The notes: generated by a model not told the origin, from the letters alone. Counted from the first letter of the stretch, positions 45,108-55,600 are shown. The stretch: 64,000 nucleotides of DNA from Clostridium beijerinckii HUN142 (GCF_000621745.1 NZ_JHXK01000005.1:310001-374000), one strand, 5' to 3'. Numbers and translations: made by a program.

Positions 45108-46079
45108 TTATGCCCAAAACATATCACCTTTAGCTTCAAAAATAATTGCATCCTTTAAACAATTTATTGCTTTTATCAACCCTTCTTCTGTTGTCATCAA
45201 ACTATCCTCATGTTCTATACTCAACGCATGATCATACCCAACCATTCTCAACGCAGAAACAATGTCCTTCCAATAGCCAACATCATGTCCATAGCCGACA
45301 GAGCGAAAAATCCAAGAACGTTCAATTTCCTTACTGTAGTGTCCTACATCTAGCACACCGTTTATTGGACAATTGATTTCATCTATCTTTGTATCCTTTG
45401 CATGAAAGTGGAAAATGGCATTATGCTTTCCGAGCTCCCTAATTGCTGCCACTGGACTAACTCCTTGCCAAATTAAGTGGCTTGGATCAAAATTAGCACC
45501 AATTTCTGGTCCTACAGCTTCGCGCAATCTTAATAAACTTTTAGGATTATATACACAAAAACCAGGATGCATTTCAATAGCTATTTTATCTACCCCATGA
45601 GCCCTTGCAAATTTCACTTTTTCCTTCCAGTAAGGAATTAAAACTTTATTCCATTGATAATCTAATATTTCAATAAAATCTTCTGGCCATGGGCAAGTAA
45701 CCCAATTTGGTTTTTGGGAAGTCTCACTGTCACCAGGACAGCCAGAGAAACAATTTAATATTCTTACTTCCATTTTTTCGCACATTAAAATTGCATTAGT
45801 CAAATCATCATCGAATTTTTTTGCTATTTCCTTATTGGGATGAATTGGATTGCCATGACAACTAAATCCACTGATTTCTAAACCACTTCTTTCTAAAATA
45901 GATTTAAATTCGGCCAACTTTTCTTCATCTTTTAATAAAATTGCTGGGTCACAATGATGTCTCCCTGGATAACCTCCGCAACCGATTTCAATTGTTTGTA
46001 CACCTTTACTTGCCAAAAAAGAACAAGCATCTTCAAAAGATCTATCTTGTAAAACTGGATTAAATACACCTAATTTCAT
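45108..46079 (-). CDS. Sugar phosphate isomerase/epimerase (TIM barrel, IolE/IolI-like family)
   Basis: A 323-residue AP-endonuclease-2-fold (xylose isomerase-like) TIM barrel. The metal ligands of the fold are seen in IAIEMHPGF (Glu), NFDPSHLIWQG (Asp, His), FHFHAKDTK (His) and SIEHED (Glu). Related proteins act as inosose dehydratases, isomerases or ketose epimerases. It lies between two Gfo/Idh/MocA dehydrogenases in one operon, a common catabolic arrangement of oxidation followed by epimerisation. Ribosome site ATGGAGATGAATT. Confidence 0.9.
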   Translation of the reverse strand: MKLGVFNPVLQDRSFEDACSFLASKGVQTIEIGCGGYPGRHHCDPAILLKDEEKLAEFKSILERSGLEISGFSCHGNPIHPNKEIAKKFDDDLTNAILMCEKMEVRILNCFSGCPGDSETSQKPNWVTCPWPEDFIEILDYQWNKVLIPYWKEKVKFARAHGVDKIAIEMHPGFCVYNPKSLLRLREAVGPEIGANFDPSHLIWQGVSPVAAIRELGKHNAIFHFHAKDTKIDEINCPINGVLDVGHYSKEIERSWIFRSVGYGHDVGYWKDIVSALRMVGYDHALSIEHEDSLMTTEEGLIKAINCLKDAIIFEAKGDMFWA

Positions 46080-46113
46080 ATAAATTCATCTCCATAAAAT
46101 ATAATATTATTAA

Positions 46114-47214
46114 TTATTTAAAATATACAGCCTTACCAGTTTTAGCAGACTCATATATTGCTTCTAATATTTGAGTAACTATTAAAGCTTGTTCAGGCCT
46201 AACCACTAATTCATCACCATTAATGATTGCATTATAGAACGTACTTTGTTCTATATCAGGAGCACTATCTTCTTCTCCATCATAAAAAGCAACTCCAGTA
46301 GCATCTAGTGCAGGCTTTTCTATACATTGTTTATTATACTTAACAGAATTTATCCTCAAACCATCTTTCATATCAGCACCAGCTTTTGTACCACATAAAG
46401 AAGTTTTAGCTTCATCAACATCAAGACTATTTAGTGCCCAGCTTGATTCTAGATTTATTGTAGCGCCATTTTTCATCTTAATAAATCCAAAAGCTGAGTC
46501 CTCTACTGTAAACTCATCCTTATCCCAATCTCCCCAAGCATTTCCCGTACATGTTTGATCTCCTAACTTGTGGTATACAGATCCTAATACACACTCTGGT
46601 TCATAGTTATCCATCATCCAAAGTGTTAAATCAAGGGCGTGAGTACCTATATCAATTAATGGACCTCCACCTTGTTCATCTTCATTTAGAAATACTCCCC
46701 AAGTTGGAACAGCTCTACGCCTTATTGCATGTCCCTTTGCATAATAAATTTCACCTAAATCACCGTTTTCGCATGCAGCTTTCAAATATTTTGAATCTGC
46801 TCTGTATCTATTTTGATAACCTATAGTTAGGATTTTGCCAGTTTCTTGCGCTACTTCGAGCATAGCTTTAGCTTCAGCGTATGTTTTAGCCATTGGTTTT
46901 TCACACATAACATGCTTATCAGCTTTCATTGCTTCAATAGATATATAACTGTGTGATTTATTTGGAGTTAAGACGTAAACGGCCTTAATTTCTTTTTCTT
47001 TTGCTAAAAGAACTTTGTAGTCAGTATAAATTCTACTTTCTTCTTTGCCATATTTAGCTTTTGCTTCTATAGCTTTTTCTTCTATTAAATCACAAAATGC
47101 TTCTATTTCTATGTTGTGATTCTTTTTTATTGCTGGTAAATGCTTTCCGTTTGCAATACCTCCACATCCTATAATAGCAACCTTTAGTTTCTTTTCATTG
47201 CATGTATTCTCCAT
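46114..47214 (-). CDS. Gfo/Idh/MocA-family oxidoreductase, first gene of the operon
   Basis: A 366-residue NAD(P)-dependent dehydrogenase. The Rossmann motif is VAIIGCGGIANGKH and the catalytic motif is CEKPMAKTY (about residue 104). The substrate domain has GGGPLIDIGTHALDLTLWMM. It is only loosely similar to the second family member at 44027-45076, so the pair may act on successive intermediates. It starts the operon, 98 nt downstream of a 16-bp palindrome. Ribosome site is weak (CGGGAATT). Confidence 0.92.
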   Translation of the reverse strand: MENTCNEKKLKVAIIGCGGIANGKHLPAIKKNHNIEIEAFCDLIEEKAIEAKAKYGKEESRIYTDYKVLLAKEKEIKAVYVLTPNKSHSYISIEAMKADKHVMCEKPMAKTYAEAKAMLEVAQETGKILTIGYQNRYRADSKYLKAACENGDLGEIYYAKGHAIRRRAVPTWGVFLNEDEQGGGPLIDIGTHALDLTLWMMDNYEPECVLGSVYHKLGDQTCTGNAWGDWDKDEFTVEDSAFGFIKMKNGATINLESSWALNSLDVDEAKTSLCGTKAGADMKDGLRINSVKYNKQCIEKPALDATGVAFYDGEEDSAPDIEQSTFYNAIINGDELVVRPEQALIVTQILEAIYESAKTGKAVYFK

Positions 47215-47311
47215 AATAATTCCCGACTTTCATAGCTTATTAAACCTTAAAGTTTGAAGTCAGTTTTTCACTTCCTTTCATAGTAAATTATCATAATTTA
47301 TTACTCTTATG

Positions 47312-47327
47312 AATGATACGTATCATT
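47312..47327. promoter_or_regulatory. Perfect 16-bp palindrome upstream of the oxidoreductase operon
   Basis: AATGATACGTATCATT is perfectly symmetrical and lies 98 nt before the first start codon of the operon. The ATACGTAT core is shared with the palindromes at 231-242 and 1436-1449. GntR/AraR-like and LacI-like regulators use such centres; the protein that binds here is unknown. The rest of 47215-47564 shows nothing else. Confidence 0.55.
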
Positions 47328-47556
47328 GTCTTTCATAAATAATTCTATACTTAAATTCGTCCATTTACTCGCCATTAATTGCTTAGTTATTCTCAAATAT
47401 TGTTTTGCGCATATTCTTTGAATGCTATGATATATTAATTTACCACTTTAGGTTCAAATCTAAATTATCTACATTACAAATTTTAATAGTTTATCCAATT
47501 TAATTTTTTAATATAATTTCCTTTCCCCATACATAATCCATTATTTAAAACCACAT

Positions 47557-47591
47557 AAAAAGAAAAACCTTATTTTATTAAAATAAAGTTT
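47557..47591 (-). terminator. Terminator of the uracil methyltransferase gene
   Basis: Arms 47565-47577 and 47579-47591 pair over 13 bp with one G-U pair in the minus-strand RNA, followed by TTTTTCTTTTTATG. It is about 125 nt past the stop codon. Confidence 0.6.
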
Positions 47592-47716
47592 CTTCTTTTC
47601 TCTTACCTTCTATTTTATTTTTTTCTTATCTAGCGACTCTTATTAGATTAATTATTAGCGGTGGCAAATGGATCAAATTGCTTTCATGCAATCTTATGAA
47701 TCGCTCATAATTCAAG

Positions 47717-49081
47717 CTATTTTCTAATTAATTTAGCGACAGTTTCCACATGCCTTGTATTTGGAAACATGTCTACAGGCTGTACTTCTATTGTTTTAAA
47801 TCCTAAACCCTCTAAGTGTTTTAAATCTCTTGCTAAAGTACTTGGATCACATGATACATACACCACTCTTTTAGGCTTAGCTTCCCCTATAGCATTTAGT
47901 AAATTGATATCGCATCCCTTTCTTGGTGGATCTACGACTATTATATCTGGGTTGATTCCATTTCTTATTAACTCTGGAATCACTTCTTCAGATTTTCCTA
48001 CATAAAATTCCGAGTTGTCTATTCCATTTATTTTTGCATTGTCTACCGCATTATCTATCGCCTGCTCTACTATTTCAACACCATAAACTTTTTTTGCATT
48101 TTTAGATAAAAATAATGTTATTGTTCCAGCACCGCAATATGCATCAAAAACAATTTCATTTCCGCTTAAATCGGCATATTCTAAAGCCTTATTATAAAGT
48201 ACTTCTGTTTGAATAGGATTTATTTGAAAGAAAGATAACGGTGAAATATTAAATTTATATTCACCTATGTAATCAGATATATAATCCTGACCCCACAAAG
48301 TTATACACTTATCACCGAGAACCAAACTATTATTTTTAGTATTTATATTCTGAATTACTCCTTTTAAATTTTTAATCTCTTGTCTAATATCTTCTATCAG
48401 TTCTTCTTTATTAGGAATTTCCTTATCAGTAGTAATCAGTACAACCATAATTTCATTAGTTTCAAATCCCTTTCTTACCATTATATTTCTAATTAGCCCT
48501 TCACTAAAAAATAAAGTATCTTTCCTAGCAGGTAATATAGAATACTTTTTCATCCACTTTCTTACTATTCTTATAATTTTATCAGTTTCCTCATCCTGAA
48601 TTAAACAATTATCCATATCAACAACTTCATGTGTTTTTTCACTAAAAAATCCTATTGAAGGCTCATTGTTTGTCAATCCAATTGAATATATTCCCTTATT
48701 TCTATACCTATACGGAAATTTCATACCTATTGTATTTTTAACTATCTCTCCCGATAATCCACCAATTCTTTCTATACAATCCTTTACTCTATTATATTTG
48801 AATTTTAATTGCGAATCATAATCACAATGCATTAGAGTGCACCCACCACATTTTTCGTAATAATTACATTGTGGTACAGTTCTTTCGCCACATTCTTCTA
48901 CTATATCTATAAGCTTTCCATAAGAATAATTTTTTTTATTTTTGATTATTTCTATCTTTACAGTTTCTCCTATTAAAGCTCCTGGGATAAATATTGGATA
49001 TCCGTCTATTTTTGCGACACCCTCCCCTTCATATCCCAAGGAATTTATTTTTACAATATACTCTTTATTTCTCTCTAACAC
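47717..49081 (-). CDS. rlmD: 23S rRNA/tRNA (uracil-C5)-methyltransferase (RlmD/RlmCD/TrmA family)
   Basis: A 454-residue SAM-dependent RNA uracil-5 methyltransferase. An N-terminal TRAM domain (about 1-60) is followed by the iron-sulfur cysteines CNYYEKCGGCTLMHC. The Rossmann domain has VFDAYCGAGTITLFLS, then VVDPPRKGC and the catalytic cysteine in VSCDPSTLARDL. Firmicutes RlmCD methylates 23S rRNA U747 and U1939; which site applies here is not readable. The start is a GTG at 49081, preceded by GAAGGATGTGTACAT. It has a leader of more than 130 nt with an attenuator-like hairpin. Confidence 0.93.
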   Translation of the reverse strand: MLERNKEYIVKINSLGYEGEGVAKIDGYPIFIPGALIGETVKIEIIKNKKNYSYGKLIDIVEECGERTVPQCNYYEKCGGCTLMHCDYDSQLKFKYNRVKDCIERIGGLSGEIVKNTIGMKFPYRYRNKGIYSIGLTNNEPSIGFFSEKTHEVVDMDNCLIQDEETDKIIRIVRKWMKKYSILPARKDTLFFSEGLIRNIMVRKGFETNEIMVVLITTDKEIPNKEELIEDIRQEIKNLKGVIQNINTKNNSLVLGDKCITLWGQDYISDYIGEYKFNISPLSFFQINPIQTEVLYNKALEYADLSGNEIVFDAYCGAGTITLFLSKNAKKVYGVEIVEQAIDNAVDNAKINGIDNSEFYVGKSEEVIPELIRNGINPDIIVVDPPRKGCDINLLNAIGEAKPKRVVYVSCDPSTLARDLKHLEGLGFKTIEVQPVDMFPNTRHVETVAKLIRK

Positions 49082-49207
49082 ATGTACACATCCTTCATTG
49101 TTAGTATCACTTCTTAACTATAATTTTTCAAGTCAATATTTAAAAATACTTTCTACATTTTATCATATCTTATTCATTTATTTAAGATTAATATGATTTT
49201 CCTAAAA

Positions 49208-49232
49208 TAAAAAAAAGAGCACCTTACGGTGC
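49208..49232 (-). terminator. GC-rich terminator hairpin upstream of the methyltransferase gene
   Basis: GGCACC-GTAA-GGTGC on the minus strand, followed by TC and a run of eight T (plus-strand 49208-49232). It lies about 130 nt before the methyltransferase start and 470 nt past pyk. Either it ends a short transcript starting at or beyond 49440, or it acts as an attenuator. Confidence 0.75.
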
Positions 49233-49451
49233 CAATACAGAATCAGTTGCCATTTAATTCCATAATCATTAAGTTATTATTTCTCTTTTAGAGCAATAAT
49301 ATACATTATATATTAAATATTATATTTATAAATGTTAATTTTTTGTTAACTTTATATATATCTTTAGAATTTAGCTAAACTTTTATTATCTTTAATACAT
49401 ATTACACTAAAATTCATGTGTGGCAAACATTTGAAAACTTTGACCTAAAAA

Positions 49452-49532
49452 AATCCCAAGCGACTTTGGAGCCGGAGATTTTTCTCACGCATCTGCATTT
49501 TCGAATGCATGTGATAAAAATTTGGTCGCCAA
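49452..49532. ncRNA. Candidate structured RNA element between pyk and rlmD
   Basis: About 80 nt of markedly higher GC than the flanks. Nested pairings are GCGAC/GTCGC (49460-49464, 49525-49529), ATTTTT/AAAAAT (478-483, 516-521), CAC/GTG (486-488, 511-513) and GCATT/AATGC (495-499, 504-508) with a 4-nt loop. On the minus strand an alternative CCAA/TTGG stem is followed by seven T. I do not recognise a known riboswitch or sRNA family. Strand is unsure; the minus strand is favoured by the T run. The remaining 49236-49450 is AT-rich with no visible gene. Confidence 0.45.
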
Positions 49533-49626
49533 ATAGATTTATTTTTTATTCTTTTAGTTTTTACTTACTTAAATAACCTGTCATATAAGCTATCTACAGA
49601 TTTAAATCCAATATAGATTCCTAAAG

Positions 49627-49666
49627 AACAAAAAAGGAACTTTGGTAAGATTCTTACCAAAGTCCT
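49627..49666 (-). terminator. Terminator of the pfkA-pyk operon
   Basis: ACTTTGGTAAGA (49639-49650) pairs with TCTTACCAAAGT (49652-49663), with further GGA/TCC pairing, and is followed on the minus strand by TTTTTTGTTC. Confidence 0.88.
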
Positions 49667-49700
49667 CATTATATATATTAAAAAAATTATGTTTCAAATA

Positions 49701-51122
49701 TTATTTTACTTCGCTAATTTTTAAAAGGTTTGTTGCGCCAACTTGGTCTACAGGTACTCCAGCTGCTAATACAACTATATCTCCTGCTTTAACAAATTCA
49801 TTATTTCTAGCTATTTCAACTGATTTTTCTAACATTTCGTCAGTTGATTCCATCTTGCTAGCAACTACTGGATATACTCCCCATGAGAATGCTAATTGTC
49901 TAGCAACTATTGGATCTGGAGTAACAGCTATAATTGGGCATTCTGGTCTACATTGAGAAATTCTCTTAGCAGTTGCACCAGTTTGAGTTGAAGTTATTAT
50001 AGCAGTAGCTTCTAATTCGTTAGCTGCATTACTAGCTGCTCTTGAAATAACTCCTGCAATAGCTGGAATATGTGATTTAGCTTGAGATATTGCTACTTTG
50101 TATTCTAAAGATTTTTCAGTTTCTTCAGCAATCTTAGCCATTGTAGCTACAGCTTCTACTGGGTAATCTCCATTAGCACTTTCTCCTGATAACATAATTG
50201 CATCAGTACCATCTAATATAGCATTAGCAACGTCTGAAACTTCTGCTCTAGTTGGTCTTGGATTTCTCATCATAGAATCTAACATTTGAGTTGCAGTTAC
50301 AACTGGCTTACCAACTGCTTTACACTTCTTGATGATCATCTTTTGAACTGCTGGAACTTGTTCTATTGGAATTTCAACACCAAGATCTCCTCTAGCTACC
50401 ATTATAAGGTCTGAAGCTTCTAAGATTTCGTCTAAGTTGTCAACACCTTCTTGGTTTTCAATTTTCGAACAAATAAGGATTCTTTCTCCACCATTTGCAT
50501 CAAGTATTTCTCTGATAGTCTTTACATCAGATGCTTTTCTTATGAATGAAGCAGCTATCATAGTAACTCCAACTTCACAACCAAAAATTAAATCTGATTT
50601 ATCTTTTTCAGTAAGAGCTGGTAATTGAATTGACACTCCTGGTACATTAACTCCCTTATGAGTTCCAACGAATCCAGTGTTTTGAACTTCACACTTAATA
50701 GCATTTCCTTCAACAGATTTAACAGTTAATCCTACTAAACCATCATCTATTAAGATAGTATTTCCTGGCTTAACATCATTTGCTAACCCTGCATATGTAA
50801 CTGAACACTTAGTAGTGTCACCAACTACATCCATATCTCCAGCATATACTGTAAATTCAGAACCCTTAGCTAATTCAACTTTCTTTGGTTCAAATTTACC
50901 AGTTCTGATTTCTGGTCCTTTTGTATCAAGAATTATTGCAATTTCTCTATTTAACTTTTTTGATAGTTCTTTAACTTTCTTAATTCTTCCACCATGTTCT
51001 TCGTGGTCTCCATGTGAAAAGTTATGTCTTGAAGCATTCATTCCTGAAAGAACGACTTTTTCTAATATTTCCATATCTTCACTTGCAGGGCCAATAGTAC
51101 AAATCATTTTAGTTTTTCTCAT
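49701..51122 (-). CDS. pyk: Pyruvate kinase
   Basis: A 473-residue glycolytic enzyme converting phosphoenolpyruvate and ADP to pyruvate and ATP. Seen: MRKTKMICTIGPAS at the N-terminus, the active-site region VMVARGDLGVEIP, KPVVTATQMLDSM and AIMLSGESANG. It ends after the C-terminal allosteric domain and lacks the extra PEP-utiliser domain of Bacillus enzymes. I start at the ATG at 51122, preceded by GAGGAGTGTTAGTTTA; an upstream reading to 51188 adds a non-homologous 22 residues. It follows pfkA by 145 nt and probably shares its transcript. Confidence 0.96.
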   Translation of the reverse strand: MRKTKMICTIGPASEDMEILEKVVLSGMNASRHNFSHGDHEEHGGRIKKVKELSKKLNREIAIILDTKGPEIRTGKFEPKKVELAKGSEFTVYAGDMDVVGDTTKCSVTYAGLANDVKPGNTILIDDGLVGLTVKSVEGNAIKCEVQNTGFVGTHKGVNVPGVSIQLPALTEKDKSDLIFGCEVGVTMIAASFIRKASDVKTIREILDANGGERILICSKIENQEGVDNLDEILEASDLIMVARGDLGVEIPIEQVPAVQKMIIKKCKAVGKPVVTATQMLDSMMRNPRPTRAEVSDVANAILDGTDAIMLSGESANGDYPVEAVATMAKIAEETEKSLEYKVAISQAKSHIPAIAGVISRAASNAANELEATAIITSTQTGATAKRISQCRPECPIIAVTPDPIVARQLAFSWGVYPVVASKMESTDEMLEKSVEIARNNEFVKAGDIVVLAAGVPVDQVGATNLLKISEVK

Positions 51123-51267
51123 TAAACTAACACTCCTCTTTCTTCTATTAGGCACATTAAATAAAATAATAGTCCAAAGATGCAACATAGATATACATGC
51201 TGATCTATTATTTTCTCGATTGTACCTTATTTATAAAATTTATATAAATAAACTATAAGCTAAATTA

Positions 51268-52224
51268 TTATGATAATACTTGAGCGATATCATATAGCTC
51301 TTTATCAAATTTACTTTCCATATCAAGAGCTTCATCTATATCTTGATCTATTATTTTATTATCTCTAATTCCTATTACTCTTGAAGTTCCACCTTTTAAT
51401 AATACTTCTATAGCCTTTGCTCCCATTCTTGAAGCTAAAACTCTATCTGTAGCACTAGGACTTCCACCTCTTTGAATATGACCTAAGATTGTTGCTCTTG
51501 CTTCAATTCCAGTTACTTCTTCAACGTACTTTGCAAGTTCAAATGCTCCTCCAATTCCTTCTGCAAGCATTATTAGATTATGCATTTTTCCTTTATTCTT
51601 ACCTTCTAAGATAGTTCTACAAAGTGCATCTTTATCAAACTCCATTTCTGGAATTATAATTGCTTCTGCGCCTCCACAGATACCTGCATATAAAGATAAA
51701 TCTCCACAGTCTCTACCCATAACTTCTACAATTGAAACTCTTTCATGAGAAGTTGAAGTATCTCTGATTTTATTTATAGCATCTACAACTGTATTTAACG
51801 CTGTATCAAATCCTAAAGTAAAATCTGTATAAGCTAAATCGTTATCTATTGTTCCTGGTAATCCTATTGTTTTAATCCCAAGCTTTGATAATAACTTTGC
51901 ACCCATAAATGAACCATCTCCACCTATAACTACTAAAGCTTCCACACCATAAGCTTGTAATATTTTTGCAGCCTTTTTTCTTACTTCTTCATTCTTGAAT
52001 TCAGGACATCTAGCAGTTCTTAAAATTGTTCCACCTCTTTGGATTATATCAGATACTGAATTTCTATCCATGCTGAATAATTCTCCATTGATAAGTCCAC
52101 TATAACCTCTTTGTACTCCCATAACTTCAATTCCGTTATGAAGCGCAGTTCTTACTACTGCTCTAATTGCAGCATTCATGCCTGGTGCATCTCCACCACT
52201 TGTTAACACAGCTATCTTTTTCAT
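51268..52224 (-). CDS. pfkA: ATP-dependent 6-phosphofructokinase
   Basis: A 318-residue enzyme phosphorylating fructose-6-phosphate. Characteristic parts are [48 protein letters not shown] (landmark) with the catalytic Asp, [11 protein letters not shown] and [11 protein letters not shown]. The length equals that of bacterial PfkA. The ATG at 52224 follows GGAGGAAATATATATT; translation from 52293 would read through the leader repeat and is rejected. It leads the pfkA-pyk unit. Confidence 0.97.
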   Translation of the reverse strand: MKKIAVLTSGGDAPGMNAAIRAVVRTALHNGIEVMGVQRGYSGLINGELFSMDRNSVSDIIQRGGTILRTARCPEFKNEEVRKKAAKILQAYGVEALVVIGGDGSFMGAKLLSKLGIKTIGLPGTIDNDLAYTDFTLGFDTALNTVVDAINKIRDTSTSHERVSIVEVMGRDCGDLSLYAGICGGAEAIIIPEMEFDKDALCRTILEGKNKGKMHNLIMLAEGIGGAFELAKYVEEVTGIEARATILGHIQRGGSPSATDRVLASRMGAKAIEVLLKGGTSRVIGIRDNKIIDQDIDEALDMESKFDKELYDIAQVLS

Positions 52225-52251
52225 AATATATATTTCCTCCTTAAAATACCG

Positions 52252-52275
52252 CAAAGGGACCTTCAAGGACCCTTG
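52252..52275. promoter_or_regulatory. Imperfect dyad in the pfkA leader
   Basis: AAGGG-A-CCTT-C-AAGG-A-CCCTT at 52254-52274 is a dyad with one central base and a single A/A mismatch, about 30 nt before the pfkA start codon and next to its ribosome site. It could be an operator or an RNA hairpin controlling translation. The regulator is unknown. Confidence 0.45.
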
Positions 52276-52679
52276 TGTACATAATATAACCATAATTTAT
52301 TAATCAAGAATTATTGTACATAAATTTGAACCAATTATCAATGATATTTAACCATTTTCTGATATTATTCTAAAATAAATGTCTAAATTTTATGAAAAAT
52401 TTCACAATACAAATAATTTGAAAATTATTTTACTGAATTTATGACTATATACCGCTAAATATCATATTTTTCATATAAGCTATCTTTATTTATAACAAGG
52501 ACACTAACTGCATTTTCATAATAGTTTTAGTGTTATAAAACAATGAACGTAATTTGTCTTCTCTATTATAACCAATAATCGATAAATTTATATAAAATAA
52601 TATAATTTTTGTGATATTAATTTTTGTAATATTTTTCATTTATATATTTACTAAATTTTCAATCACATCTTGTTTCTAA
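52276..52679. other. Intergenic region between dnaE and pfkA
   Basis: About 400 bp, AT-rich. ACACTAA (52501-52507) and TTAGTGT (52527-52533) form a 7-bp stem without a good T tract; it may be a weak dnaE terminator. No ORF or clear promoter is visible. Confidence 0.35.
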
Positions 52680-55600
52680 TTATGAATCTAATACTTTAAC
52701 ATTCTCTTCTCCTAAAGTTTGTCTCAGTAAGTTCATAGCATCGCTTTCTAAGGAAATCCACCTATCTCTCGGCACCCTAAATTTTTGTCTTCCTTTACTC
52801 TCAAATATATAAATAGGAGTATCTCCCATATATTCTTTTATCAATAATTCTTTTAATCTTTTACTCAGAACTGTTGCTGCCACCTTATCATCAACTCTTA
52901 AATATACCTTTGAAGTATTGACTTTCTCTAGAGGTTCTATACTTTCGCAAATAAGTTTTGGCGGTTCATCTTCTTTCAAACTTAGTCTACCTTTAACTAT
53001 TACTAAACTATCTGTTACACATAATTCTTTTACTTTCTCCAAAGTTTTAGGGAAAACTATTACCTCAATCGTTCCAGTTAGGTCTTCAAGTTTTAGGAAT
53101 GCCATTATAGAATTATTTCTTGTTACCTTTTGGTTGACATTAGCAAGTATTCCTCCAAGAATTACTCTATCATTATCCTGTAATGTATCTTCCTTATTAA
53201 ACATATTAATTTCACCAATATCACTCTCAAGAGAGTCATCTAACGTTTCATTCATTAGAAATATTTTAGAAATCTCATTTGTAGTCTGCATTTTCAGACT
53301 TTGAGCATAGTCATCGAGGGGATGTCCCGTAATGTAAAGTCCGGTCATTTCTTTTTCCATAGCCAATAAGTTACGTTTATTAAATTCTTTAATATTAGGG
53401 TAACTAACTTCTGGATTTTTTAATTCTTCACTTGCAAATAAGCTTATTTGTCCATCAATATTTCTTCTCTTATCACTAGATATATTATCAATTAATTTCT
53501 CGTGAACAGCTAACATCTTAGATCTAAAAACATTAAAGTCATCTAAAGCTCCAGCTTTTATTAAGCATTCAATAGCACGCTTATTTATTGATGATGGCTC
53601 CATTTTATTTATAAAATCCACCAATAATTCAAATTTGCCTTTTTCAGCTCTTGCCTTCACTATACTTGCTACAACATTGGTTCCAACATTCTTTATTGCT
53701 GCTAATCCAAATCTAATTTTATTATCTTTAACAGTGAATTTAGAAAAGCTTTCATTTATATTAGGTGGTAAAACTTGTATTCCAAGCTCTTCTGCTATAC
53801 CGATGTAGTATGCTACTTTTTCACTAATCCCCATTATTGAATTAAGCATTGCTGCAATCATCTCTACTGGATAATACTTCATAAGATATGCTGTTTGATA
53901 TCCAACAACTGCATATGCTGCTGCATGTGATTTGTTAAACGCATAAGAAGCAAAGTCCATCATGGAATCAAAAATTTTATTAGCTATCTCTTCTGAAATT
54001 CCATTTCTCACACATCCTGGCACTATTATCTCATCATTTTCAACAATACCATAAATGAAATTTTTTCTTTCTTCCTCCATGACCTTATGTTTTTTCTTTG
54101 ACATAGCTCTTCTAACCATGTCACTTCGCCCCATAGAATATCCTGCCAAGTCTCTAACAGCCTGCATTACTTGTTCTTGATATACTAAACACCCATAAGT
54201 TACTTTTAATATTGGTTCTAACTCTTTGGTTAGATAAGTAGCCTTTTCTGGATTTCTCTTTCCCTCTATGTATCTTGGTATCTCAGCCATTGGACCAGGT
54301 CTGTATAAAGAGATTCCTGCAATTATGTCTTCAAAGGAATCAGGCTTTAATTCTTTCATAAATGAAGTCATTCCTGGTGATTCCAATTGGAATACTCCTG
54401 CTGTATTACCTTCTCCAATCATATTATAAACTTCTTCATCTTCAAAATCTATCTTGTCTAAGTCTATATCTACTCCTCTATTTTCTTTAATCATTTTAAC
54501 AGCATCATTCATAACAGTTAATGTTCTAAGCCCTAAGAAGTCCATTTTAAGCAATCCAAGCTCTTCTAGTGTGTTCATTCCAAATTGAGTTACAATCATC
54601 TCATCATTTTTCTGCAATGGAACATATTCAACTAATGGTTTCGATGCTATAACCACACCCGCTGCATGGGTAGAAGAGTGCCTTGGTAGTCCTTCTAAAT
54701 CCTTTGAAACGTCTATTAACGCTTTTACTCTTTCATCAGTATCATAAGCCAATTTAAGCTCCGGATTTAAATCTAACGCCTTCTCTATAGTTATTCCTAA
54801 CATTGTTGGTATCATCTTAGCTATCCTATCAACTTCTGCATAACTATAATTCATGGCTCTTCCAACATCTCTTATACATAATCTGGCTGCCATTGTACCA
54901 AATGTTATTATCTGCGAAACGTTGCTTGCTCCATATTTCTCAACGACATAATCAATAACCTCTTGTCTTCTTTCATAGCAAAAATCACTATCTATATCAG
55001 GCATAGATACTCTTTCTGGATTTAAGAAACGCTCAAAAATCAAATTATATTTAATTGGATCTATTTTGGTAATTCCTAACGTATATGCCACTATTGAACC
55101 TGCTGCAGATCCTCTCCCTGGACCCGTAGGTATTCCACTTTCATACGAAAATCTAACAAAATCCCATACAATCAAAAAGTAATCAATATATCCCATTTGC
55201 TTTATGACTTGAAGTTCATATTCTAATCTATCAACATATTCTCTAGCTTCTTCATAGTTTGCTACTACTTTTTCAATTTTACTATAGTCCAAACTTTGAT
55301 TTTTAAGGTTCTCAAATACACTATATCTATCTATGAGACCTTTATAACAAGTATCTCTAAGATACTCATACGGATCTTGGTTGTCTTCTAACGGAAATTT
55401 AGGCAGTTTAGATTCGTGAAACTTATATTCATAGTTACACTCATCTGCTATCTTAATAGTATTTTCTAAAGCCTCAGGAACATAGGAAAACAAATCCCAC
55501 ATTTCATCTGCTGATTTTAAATAAAATTGATCTGACGGATATCTTCTTCTATGAGGATCATCAATGGTTTTAGCTGTTTGTATACACATTAGTACGTCAT

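Noticed and set aside
45077..45151. Longer N-terminus of the second Gfo/Idh/MocA oxidoreductase
   Set aside because: It would overlap the upstream epimerase gene, and the added 25 residues lie before the normal family start; the ATG at 45076 has a ribosome site.
49208..49260. T-box leader before the methyltransferase gene
   Set aside because: TGGCACCGTAAGGTGC loosely resembles the T-box antiterminator, but the conserved T-box string, stem I and a specifier loop are missing, and the downstream gene is not an amino-acid gene.
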